A stretch of 64,000 nucleotides of DNA from an uncultured Christensenellaceae bacterium (GCA_910588155.1 CAJUPB010000003.1:42983-106982), one strand, 5' to 3'; numbered from the stretch's first letter, positions 1 through 7,841 are shown. Translations and numbers: made by a program. The notes: a model not told the origin generated them from the sequence alone.

Positions 1-303
1 CAGCGCGCCCGCATACACCAATGCGGGAATTTCGCCGACGGAAAAACCGCACACCGCTTGCGGCGCACCGTTTTCCTCTTCCGCTTTATAAGCATAAGCG
101 AGGTCGGCGACAAACATTGCGGGCTGGGTATTGACAGTACGGTTCAGCAGTTCCTGTTCGCCCTCCAACATAAGCCGAATCAGCCCGGGAAACTTTTTGT
201 CGGCGGCTTCGAAAAGCGTTTTTACCTTTTTCAAATTCGCCGTTTCTTTTGCCATTCCGACCTTTTGCGCGCCTTGACCCGCAAAAAGAAACGCCTTTTT
301 CAC
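1..303 (-). CDS. fabD: Malonyl-CoA:ACP transacylase FabD, N-terminal part (cut by window edge)
   Basis: Loads malonate from CoA onto acyl carrier protein for cytosolic fatty-acid synthesis. The visible 101 residues begin at a GTG preceded by GGAGG nine bases upstream. They carry the N-terminal family signature FAGQGAQ (residues 7-13), NTQPA (58-62) and the nucleophile elbow GFSVGE with the catalytic serine near residue 88. The active-site His/Arg half lies outside the window, so integrity cannot be judged. It follows acpP by 17 bases on the same strand, forming a fabH-acpP-fabD operon driven from the fabH promoter. Confidence 0.93.
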   Translation of the reverse strand, partial: MKKAFLFAGQGAQKVGMAKETANLKKVKTLFEAADKKFPGLIRLMLEGEQELLNRTVNTQPAMFVADLAYAYKAEEENGAPQAVCGFSVGEIPALVYAGAL

Positions 304-320
304 AAAGGGTTACCTCCGAT

Positions 321-542
321 TTACTTTTTGAGTTCTTCGATTTTCTCCACAAGCTCGCCGATTGTGTTGACGACGACTTCGGTTCCGATTTCGATTCCGA
401 AAGCCGATTCCACTTGCATAACGAGTTCCACTTTGTCGAGGGAGTCGAAACCCAAATCTTCAAACGTGGTTTCCTTCGTCAAAGCAACTTCCTCGCCCTT
501 ATAGTCGTTGACTATTTTCTGCAATTCGTTCATAATTTCCAT
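321..542 (-). CDS. acpP: Acyl carrier protein
   Basis: Small acidic four-helix carrier of growing acyl chains, 73 residues, the normal length. The phosphopantetheine attachment motif GFDSLDKVE is present, with Ser34 as the modified residue. Two in-frame ATGs (codons 1 and 4) are both near the purine-rich GGAGAAAGGA ribosome site, so the start is ambiguous by three codons. It sits between fabH (50 bases upstream) and fabD. Confidence 0.96.
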   Translation of the reverse strand: MEIMNELQKIVNDYKGEEVALTKETTFEDLGFDSLDKVELVMQVESAFGIEIGTEVVVNTIGELVEKIEELKK

Positions 543-592
543 TTTTCCTTTCTCCTTTTATATATGATTTTAATTTTTATCGTTTAAAAAAC

Positions 593-1552
593 TCACGCCT
601 GCCATTCCACTATGCACGCGCCGCTGGTCATTCCCGCGCCGAAAGCCACAAGCAACAGCTTGTCTCCGCGCTTGAACGTATTCTTTTTGGCATATTCGTC
701 GAGCAGCACGGATATGGACGTGGCGGACATATTGCCGCAAGTCTGTATATTCGTCAGCACTCTCTCGGGTTTCAATCCCAATCTTTTTGCCGCGCCGTCG
801 ATTATTCTCATATTCGCCTGATGCGGAAGGAAGTAATCTATATCCGCCGTCGTCAGTCCCGCTCTTTCCAAAACGGCGTCCACTTCCGCCATCATAGCGG
901 AAACCGCAAACTTGTACACTTCCTGTCCCTGCATATGAAGCACGGGTTTCGCCTCTTGCGTCGTATTGTAAATCGAAGTTCCGCAGAAACTGTCGCCGTA
1001 TATCATAGTCGTGGAAGGCGCACAGGAAATATGTATGCCTTTGAGTCCGTCGCCCTTTTGAAGCACGACCGCTCCCGCGCCGTCGCCGAACAGAACGCAA
1101 CTCGCCCTGTCCTCCCAATCGACAAGTTTCGACATCTGCTCCACGGTTACGACGAGAATGTTTTCGTACTTACCGCTCCTTATGTAACCGTCGGCAATAT
1201 CGAACGCGTATATCATTCCGCTGCACGCGGCGTTTACGTCGTAAGCCGGCGCGCGGATTCCGAGTTCTTCCGAAACTTTGCAGGCGGTGGCGGGCGTAAA
1301 CGTATCGCCGCGCATAGTCGCACAAATAACGCAGTCTATATCCTCGGCTTTCAGTCCGCTGTCCGAAAGCGCGGACTTTGCCGCCTCGACGGCAAGATAT
1401 CCCGCCGTCTCGTAAGTGGAAATATGGCGGGAACGAATTCCCGTCCGAGTGCTTATCCACTCGTCGGACGTATCCATTATTTTAGCCAAATCGTCGTTTG
1501 TGACGACCTTTTCGGCGAGCCTGCTGCCCGTGCCAGAAATTCTAAAAGACAT
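593..1552 (-). CDS. fabH: Beta-ketoacyl-ACP synthase III
   Basis: Condenses acetyl-CoA with malonyl-ACP to start fatty-acid chains. The thiolase-fold motifs are intact: catalytic Cys in NAACSG (about residue 110), His in PHQANMRI and Asn in the CGNMSATS segment. Length is about 319 residues, typical of the family. I chose the ATG at 1552 rather than a TTG nine bases earlier because TAAGGAG would be only two bases from the TTG. First gene of the fabH-acpP-fabD operon, directly downstream of a near-perfect sigma-A promoter. Confidence 0.95.
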   Translation of the reverse strand: MSFRISGTGSRLAEKVVTNDDLAKIMDTSDEWISTRTGIRSRHISTYETAGYLAVEAAKSALSDSGLKAEDIDCVICATMRGDTFTPATACKVSEELGIRAPAYDVNAACSGMIYAFDIADGYIRSGKYENILVVTVEQMSKLVDWEDRASCVLFGDGAGAVVLQKGDGLKGIHISCAPSTTMIYGDSFCGTSIYNTTQEAKPVLHMQGQEVYKFAVSAMMAEVDAVLERAGLTTADIDYFLPHQANMRIIDGAAKRLGLKPERVLTNIQTCGNMSATSISVLLDEYAKKNTFKRGDKLLLVAFGAGMTSGACIVEWQA

Positions 1553-1576
1553 AAGCTTCAAATCTCCTTATCTACG

Positions 1577-1605
1577 ATTATAAGATACTTTTACCGCCTT
1601 GTCAA
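1577..1605 (-). promoter_or_regulatory. Sigma-A promoter of fabH operon
   Basis: On the minus strand TTGACA (1605-1600), a 17-base spacer and TATAAT (1582-1577) match consensus exactly and lie 25 bases before the fabH ATG. No obvious FapR-type operator was recognised. Confidence 0.85.
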
Positions 1606-1797
1606 TCATAAAAAGCATTTTTATCCGCGACTTTTGCTTTTTTCCGCATTTTTACACGGTTTTTACGTGTTTTTACATAAAAAATCGTCGTTTGCCGCAT
1701 TCTGTCTGCCTGCCCTCTTAATTCCCATAATTTTACAAAGACACGGTTTGCGCGACAAAATGCCGATTTTTTACGAGCGGGGAGCGCCTTTTTTTCG
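1606..1797. other. Intergenic stretch, no gene seen
   Basis: A/T-rich spacer between divergent fabH and yitT-like promoters. It holds a small stem ACACG/CGTGT followed by a T run near 1655-1675, but no open frame with a credible start or known RNA was recognised. Confidence 0.5.
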
Positions 1798-1826
1798 TTG
1801 ACAAAACCGCGGGTTTAAACTATAAT
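1798..1826 (+). promoter_or_regulatory. Sigma-A promoter of YitT-family gene
   Basis: TTGACA at 1798-1803, a 17-base spacer and TATAAT at 1821-1826, a consensus promoter 75 bases upstream of the coding start. Confidence 0.85.
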
Positions 1827-1901
1827 AACAAGTGTCGGCTTTTTGCGATTTTTGCGAATAAAAAAGCCACCTTTTTATTACTTTCGGGAGATTACAACAG
1901 G

Positions 1902-2927
1902 ATGAACGAGAACGAAACCGAAGAGCAGCGACTCGAAGAGAATTTATGCTCGGAAACCGTCGACCCGTCCGACGTCGCCGCGGAAATCAACACTACGTCG
2001 CCTGCGGAAACGGTGGCGGACGGAGCGGTTCAAGCCGTTACCGCAGCCGCCGCACCTGCCAAAAAGAAACCTAAATTAAGGCAATATTCTTTTATGGGTC
2101 TGGCGATTTTGCTGTCCGGAGTGCTGCGCGCAATCAGCGTGCACTGTTTCATCATTCCGAACAATTTCGCCCCCGGCGGCGTTACGGGTATTGCGACGAT
2201 GCTGCAAAAGGCGACGGGCTGGAACTCCGGTATCTTTATGTTTGCGATAAACCTGCCCCTGCTTGTCGGCGCGTTCTTTCTCATAAACAAGAGATTTGCC
2301 ATCACGACGTTTATCGGAATACTTTTACAAAGCGGATTTCTGATGCTGTTGGAATACTGGAAAATGCCGCAATATGCGGACAGCGCCATACTCGCGGCGA
2401 TAGCCGGCGGCGTCGTCGGCGGTGCAGGTATCGGGCTGATGCTTAAAATCGGAGGCAGCAGCGGCGGCACGGACGTCATTGCAACATTTATTTACAAACA
2501 TTTCAGTTTCACCAACGTCAGCTGGTTCATATTTATTCTCGATTCCGTCGTCGTATTCGTTTCCTTCTTCGTTTACAACAATGCGCTTACGCCGGTTCTG
2601 CTCGCACTTGTGGAAATGTTCTGCTCCGCAAAAGCCAACGAAACGATACTTTACGGTTTCAAAACCGCGCTCAAATTCGAAATCATCACTTCTTCTCCGG
2701 AAGAGCTTTCCAAAGAGCTTATGCAGAAACTGCACCGCGGCGTTACGGCAATCAAAGCCAAAGGTATGTATACGGGTTCGGACAAAACTATGCTCGTTTG
2801 CATAGTCCGCCGCCGCCAGGTTTCGGCGTTTCAAAAGATACTTGCCAAATATCCCGACACGTTCGGATATATCTCGACTACAAACGAAGTTATGGGGCGC
2901 GGCTTCATATCGGATATAACTTCCTGA
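1902..2927 (+). CDS. YitT family membrane protein (DUF161 + DUF2179)
   Basis: Polytopic inner-membrane protein of unknown transport or sensing role. After an unusually long acidic and Ala/Thr-rich cytoplasmic N-terminus (about residues 1-65) comes the YitT core with about five to six hydrophobic segments, including the glycine-rich stretch GGVVGGAGIGLMLKIGGSSGG typical of DUF161. The C-terminal ~90 residues (SPEELSKELMQKLHRGVTAI... to EVMGRGF) match the soluble DUF2179 domain. Single-gene transcript with its own promoter. The extra N-terminal region is about 60 residues longer than usual; function remains unassigned in the family. Confidence 0.88.
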   Translation: MNENETEEQRLEENLCSETVDPSDVAAEINTTSPAETVADGAVQAVTAAAAPAKKKPKLRQYSFMGLAILLSGVLRAISVHCFIIPNNFAPGGVTGIATMLQKATGWNSGIFMFAINLPLLVGAFFLINKRFAITTFIGILLQSGFLMLLEYWKMPQYADSAILAAIAGGVVGGAGIGLMLKIGGSSGGTDVIATFIYKHFSFTNVSWFIFILDSVVVFVSFFVYNNALTPVLLALVEMFCSAKANETILYGFKTALKFEIITSSPEELSKELMQKLHRGVTAIKAKGMYTGSDKTMLVCIVRRRQVSAFQKILAKYPDTFGYISTTNEVMGRGFISDITS

Positions 2928-2938
2928 TACATAAAATA

Positions 2939-2954
2939 CCGCCGAAAAAGGCGG
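2939..2954 (+). terminator. Short hairpin after yitT-like gene
   Basis: CCGCC / GGCGG stem with a GAAAAA loop 11 bases after the stop codon. The U-tract is poor, so termination is only possible. Confidence 0.4.
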
Positions 2955-2968
2955 ATAATCTATAAAAA

Positions 2969-3028
2969 TGTGGATAACTTTGTGGATAAGTATACCCTAT
3001 TGTGGATAAATCGTCGGATTTATCCACG
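2969..3028. promoter_or_regulatory. Cluster of four DnaA boxes
   Basis: Three direct copies of TGTGGATAA at 2969-2977, 2981-2989 and 3001-3009, and an inverted CGTGGATAA (read as TTATCCACG) at 3020-3028. The first three are exact matches to the classic DnaA box (TTATCCACA in reverse complement) and the fourth has one change. The cluster ends 9 bases before the -35 element of the cobalamin-riboswitch promoter. No dnaA or dnaN is nearby. Confidence 0.75.
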
Positions 3029-3036
3029 TTTAACGC

Positions 3037-3065
3037 TTGATTAAACGATAAATTTGCCGTATAAT
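3037..3065 (+). promoter_or_regulatory. Promoter of cobalamin-riboswitch transcript
   Basis: TTGATT at 3037-3042, 17-base spacer, TATAAT at 3060-3065, placing the start point near 3072 just ahead of the riboswitch. DnaA boxes abut it upstream. Confidence 0.75.
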
Positions 3066-3119
3066 AAAAATGTTTTCCGACAGTCTATTGTCATCTCACG
3101 GGCAAAAGCACGCGGCAAA

Positions 3120-3296
3120 CAAAGTACTCACCGCTTCAAGGGAGAACAAATCTTTAATTTGATAGCCGCAGGTTGCGCGGCGCTTCGAAGCGTATGCGCA
3201 TCAAACGGGGAATCCGAGTGAAATTCCGGAGCTGTACCGCAACGGTAAGCCTTTTTTTGAGGACAAGTCCGAATGCCGGGCCTGCGAGATTAAAGT
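3120..3296 (+). ncRNA. Cobalamin (B12) riboswitch
   Basis: The core matches the adenosylcobalamin aptamer: GGGGAATCC, GAGTGAAATTCCGG, then the B12-box-like GCTGTACCGCAACGGTAAG (about 3230-3249), and the closing segment AGTCCGAATGCCGGGCCTGC. It lies in a 300-base leader between a sigma-A promoter and three genes that look like B12 capture and uptake. The outer boundary of the aptamer is approximate. Confidence 0.88.
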
Positions 3297-3329
3297 CGTT
3301 CGGTTCGAGTTAAGCCGAACGAAGTTTTT
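3297..3329 (+). terminator. Riboswitch-linked intrinsic terminator
   Basis: Stem CGTTCGG / CCGAACG (3297-3303 with 3315-3321) followed by AAGTTTTT, directly after the aptamer. This suggests control by premature termination when B12 is bound. Confidence 0.65.
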
Positions 3330-3386
3330 CGGGCGCTCTCTTGCTATTGACTCGTCCGAAATTTTTAAATTAAAGGAAGAGAAAAA

Positions 3387-4547
3387 ATGAAAAAGAAAAA
3401 ATTTGCAAGGCTTTTCTGCCTTGTCGCCGCACTTGCGGCAATGCTTTGCGCGCTGTGTTCGCAGGCCTGCGACTGCGGCGGAAAAACAATTCCGACGACC
3501 GCCGTCGAACTGAAAGAGTCGTTGAAAGAGTATGTCGGCTCAAAGAGTTTCGCCGACACTTTGCTTTCCGTCAATTCGGCACAGGACAGACTGCCGCTGT
3601 TATACTTGAAATATGCAAGCGGCAAAATCTATTCCGAAGAAAGTGCGAAGCAGTTTGAAAAATATCTTTCGTTTATAGATGAGCTTAAAACCGACGGCGA
3701 AATCGACGACGCAAAATTCGAAAACTCCGCGGCGCAAAAGCAAGGCTGGTATTGTATAACCGACTATCTTTACGCATATTCGCTCGTCTACAACCAATAT
3801 GCGAAGTACCTTGCCGACGAAAATATTTCTCAAAACAAGTATGCGGCAAACACGCCCGCAATAGAAAGGTACATAAAAAAAATCGACGCTGCACTGCAAC
3901 GCGGAGAACAGATTGGGTATGTGGCTTGGGGTTATACCGCAACGGACATTCTTCCCCTGACCGCCGCCAATCTCGGAATTAAAAACGCCGTGCCGTACTG
4001 TGACGGCGTTATGCTTTCGCACTACGAAAAGAACGCGCAGGGCAGTTTCGAAAAAGAAGGCGGCACTCCGAACTGGGTCGGTTTCACGGGCAGACCGCTG
4101 GCGGGCTCGCTTTACCGCAACAACGAAAAGTACGACGTGACATACGAAAAAACTATGCAGGGTTATTTCCCTTTCACGGACGGTTACGACCAGCCGCTTG
4201 ACGAGATGATAAATCTCGACAGGCTGTGCAATTATTACAATCACACGATTGCCACCGGCGAGAGCGTCGCGCCGCAATACGCGCTTATGACGGCAATGAT
4301 GCACGGCATCGATATGGAAAACTACAAAAAGACAAAAAGTCTTGCGGAGTTCGGCGAAACGGGCGAAGAAGTTTTCAACGTCATTTCTATGTGGCGCAGC
4401 ACTTTGAAAAAAGACGGCGACAAATTCGTCATCGACAATCTTGCCGATATGGCAGTCGCAATCGCATATATCGCGCAATGCTACGGGGTGGACGCCCCCA
4501 CTCCGCTCGGAGAATACTCGCCCTCGCTTGCGGTGATTGAGTTATGA
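3387..4547 (+). CDS. Secreted protein of B12-regulated operon, unrecognised family
   Basis: 386 residues with a strong signal peptide (Lys-rich start, hydrophobic residues 9-25) ending in a Cys-rich stretch LCSQACDCGG; the Cys may be a weak lipobox. The mature part is rich in helices and aromatic residues and contains a late segment DNLADMAVAIAYIAQCYGV. First gene after the cobalamin riboswitch and overlapping the next gene by ATGA. I infer, from position and helical character, that it may act as the helical half of a transcobalamin-like B12 binder, but no family motif was recognised. RBS AAAGGAAGAG lies upstream of the ATG. Confidence 0.75.
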   Translation: MKKKKFARLFCLVAALAAMLCALCSQACDCGGKTIPTTAVELKESLKEYVGSKSFADTLLSVNSAQDRLPLLYLKYASGKIYSEESAKQFEKYLSFIDELKTDGEIDDAKFENSAAQKQGWYCITDYLYAYSLVYNQYAKYLADENISQNKYAANTPAIERYIKKIDAALQRGEQIGYVAWGYTATDILPLTAANLGIKNAVPYCDGVMLSHYEKNAQGSFEKEGGTPNWVGFTGRPLAGSLYRNNEKYDVTYEKTMQGYFPFTDGYDQPLDEMINLDRLCNYYNHTIATGESVAPQYALMTAMMHGIDMENYKKTKSLAEFGETGEEVFNVISMWRSTLKKDGDKFVIDNLADMAVAIAYIAQCYGVDAPTPLGEYSPSLAVIEL

Positions 4548-5065
4548 AATATATCCGCACGTTCCGCAAAATCTCCGTCATCCTGCTTGCCTCAATGACG
4601 ATAACGTTTATTGCCGGTTGCAACTGCGAAATATGGTTCGGCGACGACACGAGCGACAGCCCCATATATCACGGCACGACTTTTACGATGCAATTGCGTA
4701 TGCCGTCGGAAGAGAGTGTGCGCGAAGAAAACGACAAGTTCTCTCACTCCGAACTCGACGGCGACCTTATTTGCGAATGGGAAATTCCCGCCTACGGAAA
4801 CACGGTTTACGAGTCCGTAAAAAAATATTTCGAGGACAGAGCGGACTCCGTGCGTTTCCGCGCCGACCAACACACGTTCTATATGTTCAGCAAGTGCGTT
4901 TTGGAAAACGGCGACGAATACGACCTCGAAACCGCATACGTTGCGGCGGACGGAGTATATTCCAAATGCGCGAACCGCCAGAGCGTGCTCGGAGCAGACG
5001 GAATAGCGGGGACGGACGACGATTTGAAAGTTCTCGTCATTGTCTACAAAGGTTGGCTTTATTAG
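4544..5065 (+). CDS. DUF4430-like (transcobalamin beta-domain-like) lipoprotein
   Basis: 173 residues with a clear lipoprotein signal: hydrophobic segment then FIAGC, so Cys would be lipidated and the protein held on the outer face of the membrane. The mature domain has the DUF4430 pattern, including the helix NTVYESVKKYFEDRA and a Tyr/Trp-containing C-terminal strand. DUF4430 resembles the C-terminal beta domain of intrinsic factor/transcobalamin. It overlaps the preceding gene by four bases (ATGA) and sits in a B12-riboswitch operon, so cobalamin binding is a reasonable inference. Confidence 0.7.
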   Translation: MKYIRTFRKISVILLASMTITFIAGCNCEIWFGDDTSDSPIYHGTTFTMQLRMPSEESVREENDKFSHSELDGDLICEWEIPAYGNTVYESVKKYFEDRADSVRFRADQHTFYMFSKCVLENGDEYDLETAYVAADGVYSKCANRQSVLGADGIAGTDDDLKVLVIVYKGWLY

Positions 5066-5112
5066 CTTTACAAAAACGTTTTTTTCTGTTATTATATCAA
5101 AGAGGTGGTTTT

Positions 5113-5697
5113 ATGAACAATTTGAGTTTGACAAAAGCCGAAAGGTTGGCTAAAACCAAAGGCATAAAAGGCTGGGCGGCTATGCTCTGTCTGGTGGCTT
5201 TGATGTGCGTCGACCAATTCGTGCTTCAAATACCGTTTTTCAATTTGGTATTCCCCATTCTGATAATCTGCGCGGCGTCTATGTCGCTTGCGAAAAACCT
5301 CGTGCTTGTCGCGCTGTATTCCCTGATTTTCGAATTGAGTTGTCTGGCTTGGAATCCCGCGGATATTTTCAGAGCGCAATGGTGGCTCTTGGAAGTTTTC
5401 GTCGGATATCTTATGCCGCTTGTCGCATACAAGGCAATCAACCGCAAACACAAGAATACGAGCATATTCGCGTATGCGGGTATGGCGGCGCTCGGTCAGT
5501 TCGCCTATTATTGGGTGTCCGTGGCGGCGACGGTATTGCTTTTCGGGATGAACCCTACGGCATACGCTTTAAGCGATTTGCCGTATCAGCTTATAGGCTG
5601 CGTCGCAACATTTGCGTGTACGCTGCCCATAGCCGCGATATACAAGTTTATGACGGGAGAAATGCGGTTCAAGAAAAAGTCCGCCTTGCAAGCTTAA
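5113..5697 (+). CDS. ECF-type transporter substrate-binding (S) component, probably cobalamin
   Basis: 194 residues with about five to six hydrophobic segments, the size and hydropathy of ECF S components. The start is the ATG at 5113 after AGAGGTGG; a longer in-frame extension into the preceding gene is a shadow. It ends in a Lys-rich tail. Third gene downstream of the cobalamin riboswitch, which argues for cobalamin or a precursor as substrate, with the shared EcfA/A'/T energising module encoded elsewhere. Substrate is inferred from context only. Confidence 0.72.
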   Translation: MNNLSLTKAERLAKTKGIKGWAAMLCLVALMCVDQFVLQIPFFNLVFPILIICAASMSLAKNLVLVALYSLIFELSCLAWNPADIFRAQWWLLEVFVGYLMPLVAYKAINRKHKNTSIFAYAGMAALGQFAYYWVSVAATVLLFGMNPTAYALSDLPYQLIGCVATFACTLPIAAIYKFMTGEMRFKKKSALQA

Positions 5698-5713
5698 AGA
5701 TAAAATCAACAAT

Positions 5714-5746
5714 AGAAAGGACTTCGGCTTATCCGAAGTCCTTTCT
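5714..5746 (+). terminator. Intrinsic terminator of B12 operon
   Basis: Perfect 14-bp stem AGAAAGGACTTCGG / CCGAAGTCCTTTCT with a CTTAT loop, 17 bases after the S-component stop. Confidence 0.85.
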
Positions 5747-5777
5747 GTTTGCAAAAAAGTGGGTATTGACAGTTTAA

Positions 5778-6191
5778 GGATTTGACCGCTATGCCCCACT
5801 GATTTTTTCTCTCTCAAATCCTTGCTATTTCCGCAAGCCATTCCATATCGGAACAAATCGGAACGGGCTTCGGAAATTTGAAGCGCAACTTGACAGCAGT
5901 TTTCAAAGTCCGGCAAGCGGCATAGCAAACACGGCAAGGCTTATAAACCGGAAGTTCGACGACCTGTCTCACGAATTCGCGAGAACTTCAAGAGGGATAA
6001 TCCGCGGCATAGGTTTCACCGCAGAGAGCATTGCCGCTTTGAGCGAGAGCCGGCTCGACGCCGTGTCGGAAGTCGGCAGAGGTTTCGAGCAAATCGCTTC
6101 TCAATCGACGTTGCAAACCGCGCTGCTCGAAAAGGCGAACAATTCCAGCAGAGAGCTTATTGATATAGCCAAAAAAATGCAAAACAATTGA
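5778..6191 (+). pseudogene. Start-less open frame, C-terminal gene remnant
   Basis: An uninterrupted frame of 137 codons runs from just after a TAA at 5775 to the TGA at 6189-6191, but has no ATG, GTG or TTG in its first half and no ribosome site. The second half reads like real protein (for example RLDAVSEVGRGFEQIASQS and ELIDIAKKMQNN). It lies between two hairpins with related stems. I take it as the tail of a gene whose 5' part was lost. The family is unknown, and 5778-5930 may instead be unrelated intergenic DNA. Confidence 0.45.
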
Positions 6192-6205
6192 ACAACTTTG
6201 ACAAA

Positions 6206-6237
6206 GCAAAAGGACTTCATTTTCGAAGTCCTTTTGC
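6206..6237. terminator. Bidirectional hairpin terminator
   Basis: Perfect 13-bp stem GCAAAAGGACTTC / GAAGTCCTTTTGC with loop ATTTTC. It serves the minus-strand uraA-upp operon end and the plus-strand remnant. Its core AAAGGACTTC is shared with the hairpin at 5714-5746. Confidence 0.75.
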
Positions 6238-6239
6238 TT

Positions 6240-6428
6240 CTACCAATCCTGTTTTTTCAACGACGGGCTTTTGACGTCGTCGTGAAATTCGAAATACTTG
6301 CGTTTGAAAGCCTCGACGTCGGTTTCGTACAGCGACGCTATTTCTTCCAGCTCGTCGGGCGAAAAGTCCGACATACTGATTTCTCCGTCGCAGCTTTCGA
6401 AAATTCGCATAAAATCTCTTTCCGTCAT
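6240..6428 (-). CDS. Small acidic hypothetical protein
   Basis: 62 residues, acidic, with MTERDFMRIFESCDGEI at the start and a Lys-rich C-terminus. It begins inside the stop of the preceding transposase-like gene (ATGA overlap), so the two are almost certainly translated together. No family recognised. Compact helical protein expected; its role may be linked to the partner. Confidence 0.6.
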   Translation of the reverse strand: MTERDFMRIFESCDGEISMSDFSPDELEEIASLYETDVEAFKRKYFEFHDDVKSPSLKKQDW

Positions 6429-7177
6429 TTCTCCCCTCTCCCCGCTTTCAGGCGACGCTCGACTTCGCTTTTACCGACGTCGAACAACATTGCTATACGG
6501 CGGATACTGACGCCGCGGCCGTGCAAAAAAGTCACGAGAGCGGTTTCGTCGTCTTCGTCGAGATTTTCCAAATCTTCCTGCGACAGACCTTTCAGTCTTT
6601 CCCTCAAAAGTTCTTTTATCTGTTCGTCGGTAAGTTTTTTGGCTTCGCTTGCGAAACGGCACTCTTGCGACATAAGCGTTTTAAAAACGTGCGGCGAATC
6701 CTCGCAAAGCATCATAACTGTTCCGCCGCGCGCGCTCTCCGAGCCTTTTGCGTAAAAGTTGTAACTTGAAAACTCGTATTGCAGGCCGTCCTTTTCCCTG
6801 TTTTCCAACGGCGCGCGGTGAACATAGCGTACCGCGTCCAAAACCGATTCTTCGCTTTCCAGAGGTCTGGATTTGAATCTGTCGTAAAACAGTTTGCCGC
6901 TTCGGGCATATTTGATATTGTATCCAACCGTATACTTCGGCAGAACTTTTCGCATAAGTTCGGAAATGCCGAAAAGACCTTCTTTGACGACAAGATAAAT
7001 CTTTTCGGGAAACAGCGAATACGCCAAAATTTCGGCGAAATCGTCTTCCGCCTCTTTTTTCAAAAGTTCGAGAAATTTGCGATAATCGTCGTTTTCGATG
7101 AAAATCAACTTATTGTCCGAAACGACCTCTATGTAATACATTCCCGATTCGGCACGCTGTCTTGCTTTTCTCGCCAA
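6425..7177 (-). CDS. REP-associated (Y1-type) transposase-like protein with lost HUH motif
   Basis: About 250 residues from a TTG start (ARKARQRAESGMYYIEV) placed 10 bases after AAGGAG; the upstream extension is not family-like. The layout follows TnpA_REP/RAYT proteins: RKAR.ESG start, HLYDRFKS-like block (GKLFYDRFKSRPLE), RYVH block and a C-terminal helix-turn-helix-like segment (GVSIRRIAMLFDVGKSEVER). The metal-binding HxH step, normally NHVHLL, reads PEKIYLVV here, and RYIHxNP reads RYVHRAP. So DNA nicking is unlikely and a domesticated or regulatory role is possible. It lies 22 bases downstream of upp. Confidence 0.72.
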   Translation of the reverse strand: MARKARQRAESGMYYIEVVSDNKLIFIENDDYRKFLELLKKEAEDDFAEILAYSLFPEKIYLVVKEGLFGISELMRKVLPKYTVGYNIKYARSGKLFYDRFKSRPLESEESVLDAVRYVHRAPLENREKDGLQYEFSSYNFYAKGSESARGGTVMMLCEDSPHVFKTLMSQECRFASEAKKLTDEQIKELLRERLKGLSQEDLENLDEDDETALVTFLHGRGVSIRRIAMLFDVGKSEVERRLKAGRGEK

Positions 7178-7199
7178 TCCAAAAACGCTCCTTGCAAAA

Positions 7200-7838
7200 T
7201 TATTTCGTTCCGAACAGGCGGTCGCCCGCATCGCCGAGTCCCGGCAAAATATAGCCGTTCTCGTTCAGGCACTCGTCGAGCGTGGACAGGTAAATATTTA
7301 CGTCGGGATGCGCTTTTGCCACCCTTTTCACGCCCTCCGGCGCACCTATTATATTCATAAGTTTAATCGATTTGCAACCGCGCTTTTTCAGCAGATTTAT
7401 CGCGTCGCACGCGCTTCCGCCCGTCGCCAGCATAGGGTCGAGAAGTATCGTCTGCATATTCTCTATGCCCTCGGGAAGTTTGCAATAGTACTCTTTCGGT
7501 TCCAGCGTTTCTTCGTCTCGATACATTCCTATATGCCCGACTTTCGCGGTCGGGAACAGTGCGTGCACGCCGCTGACCATTCCGAGTCCCGCGCGAAGTA
7601 TGGGCACTATTGCCACGCTGCCCTCGACGACCATTTGCTGTTCGCAATCGGCAAGCGGCGTCGAAACCGTCACGGTTTTAGTCGGCACTTCCTTAAAGCT
7701 CTCGAAAGTTATCAGTGTGGTTATTTCCTCCACCAATTCGCGGAACTGTTTCATTCCCGTATTCTTGTCGCGCAAAATGGCTATCTTATGTCTGATTAAC
7801 GGGTGGTCGAGCACCGTAACATTTTTATAATCTTTCAC
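7200..7838 (-). CDS. upp: Uracil phosphoribosyltransferase
   Basis: Converts uracil plus PRPP to UMP in the cytosol. Motifs are complete: ILRAGLGM, the PRPP loop DPMLATGGSACDA, GAPEGVKRV and the C-terminal uracil-binding LPGLGDAGDRLFGT. Length 212 residues is standard. It starts three bases after the uraA stop, so permease and enzyme form one salvage operon. Confidence 0.97.
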   Translation of the reverse strand: MKDYKNVTVLDHPLIRHKIAILRDKNTGMKQFRELVEEITTLITFESFKEVPTKTVTVSTPLADCEQQMVVEGSVAIVPILRAGLGMVSGVHALFPTAKVGHIGMYRDEETLEPKEYYCKLPEGIENMQTILLDPMLATGGSACDAINLLKKRGCKSIKLMNIIGAPEGVKRVAKAHPDVNIYLSTLDECLNENGYILPGLGDAGDRLFGTK

Positions 7839-7841
7839 CGT

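Noticed and set aside
2969..3028. Calling the DnaA-box cluster the chromosome origin
   Set aside because: No dnaA, dnaN, recF or AT-rich unwinding repeats in the neighbourhood; kept only as a DnaA-binding cluster.
3297..3321. tRNA-like GGTTCGAGT segment
   Set aside because: It is the terminator stem-loop after the cobalamin aptamer; no cloverleaf or acceptor stem can be drawn.
4537..5697. A 386-residue protein containing the S component as its C-terminus
   Set aside because: The first half is a frame shadow of the DUF4430-like gene; AGAGGTGG and ATG at 5113 define the real start.
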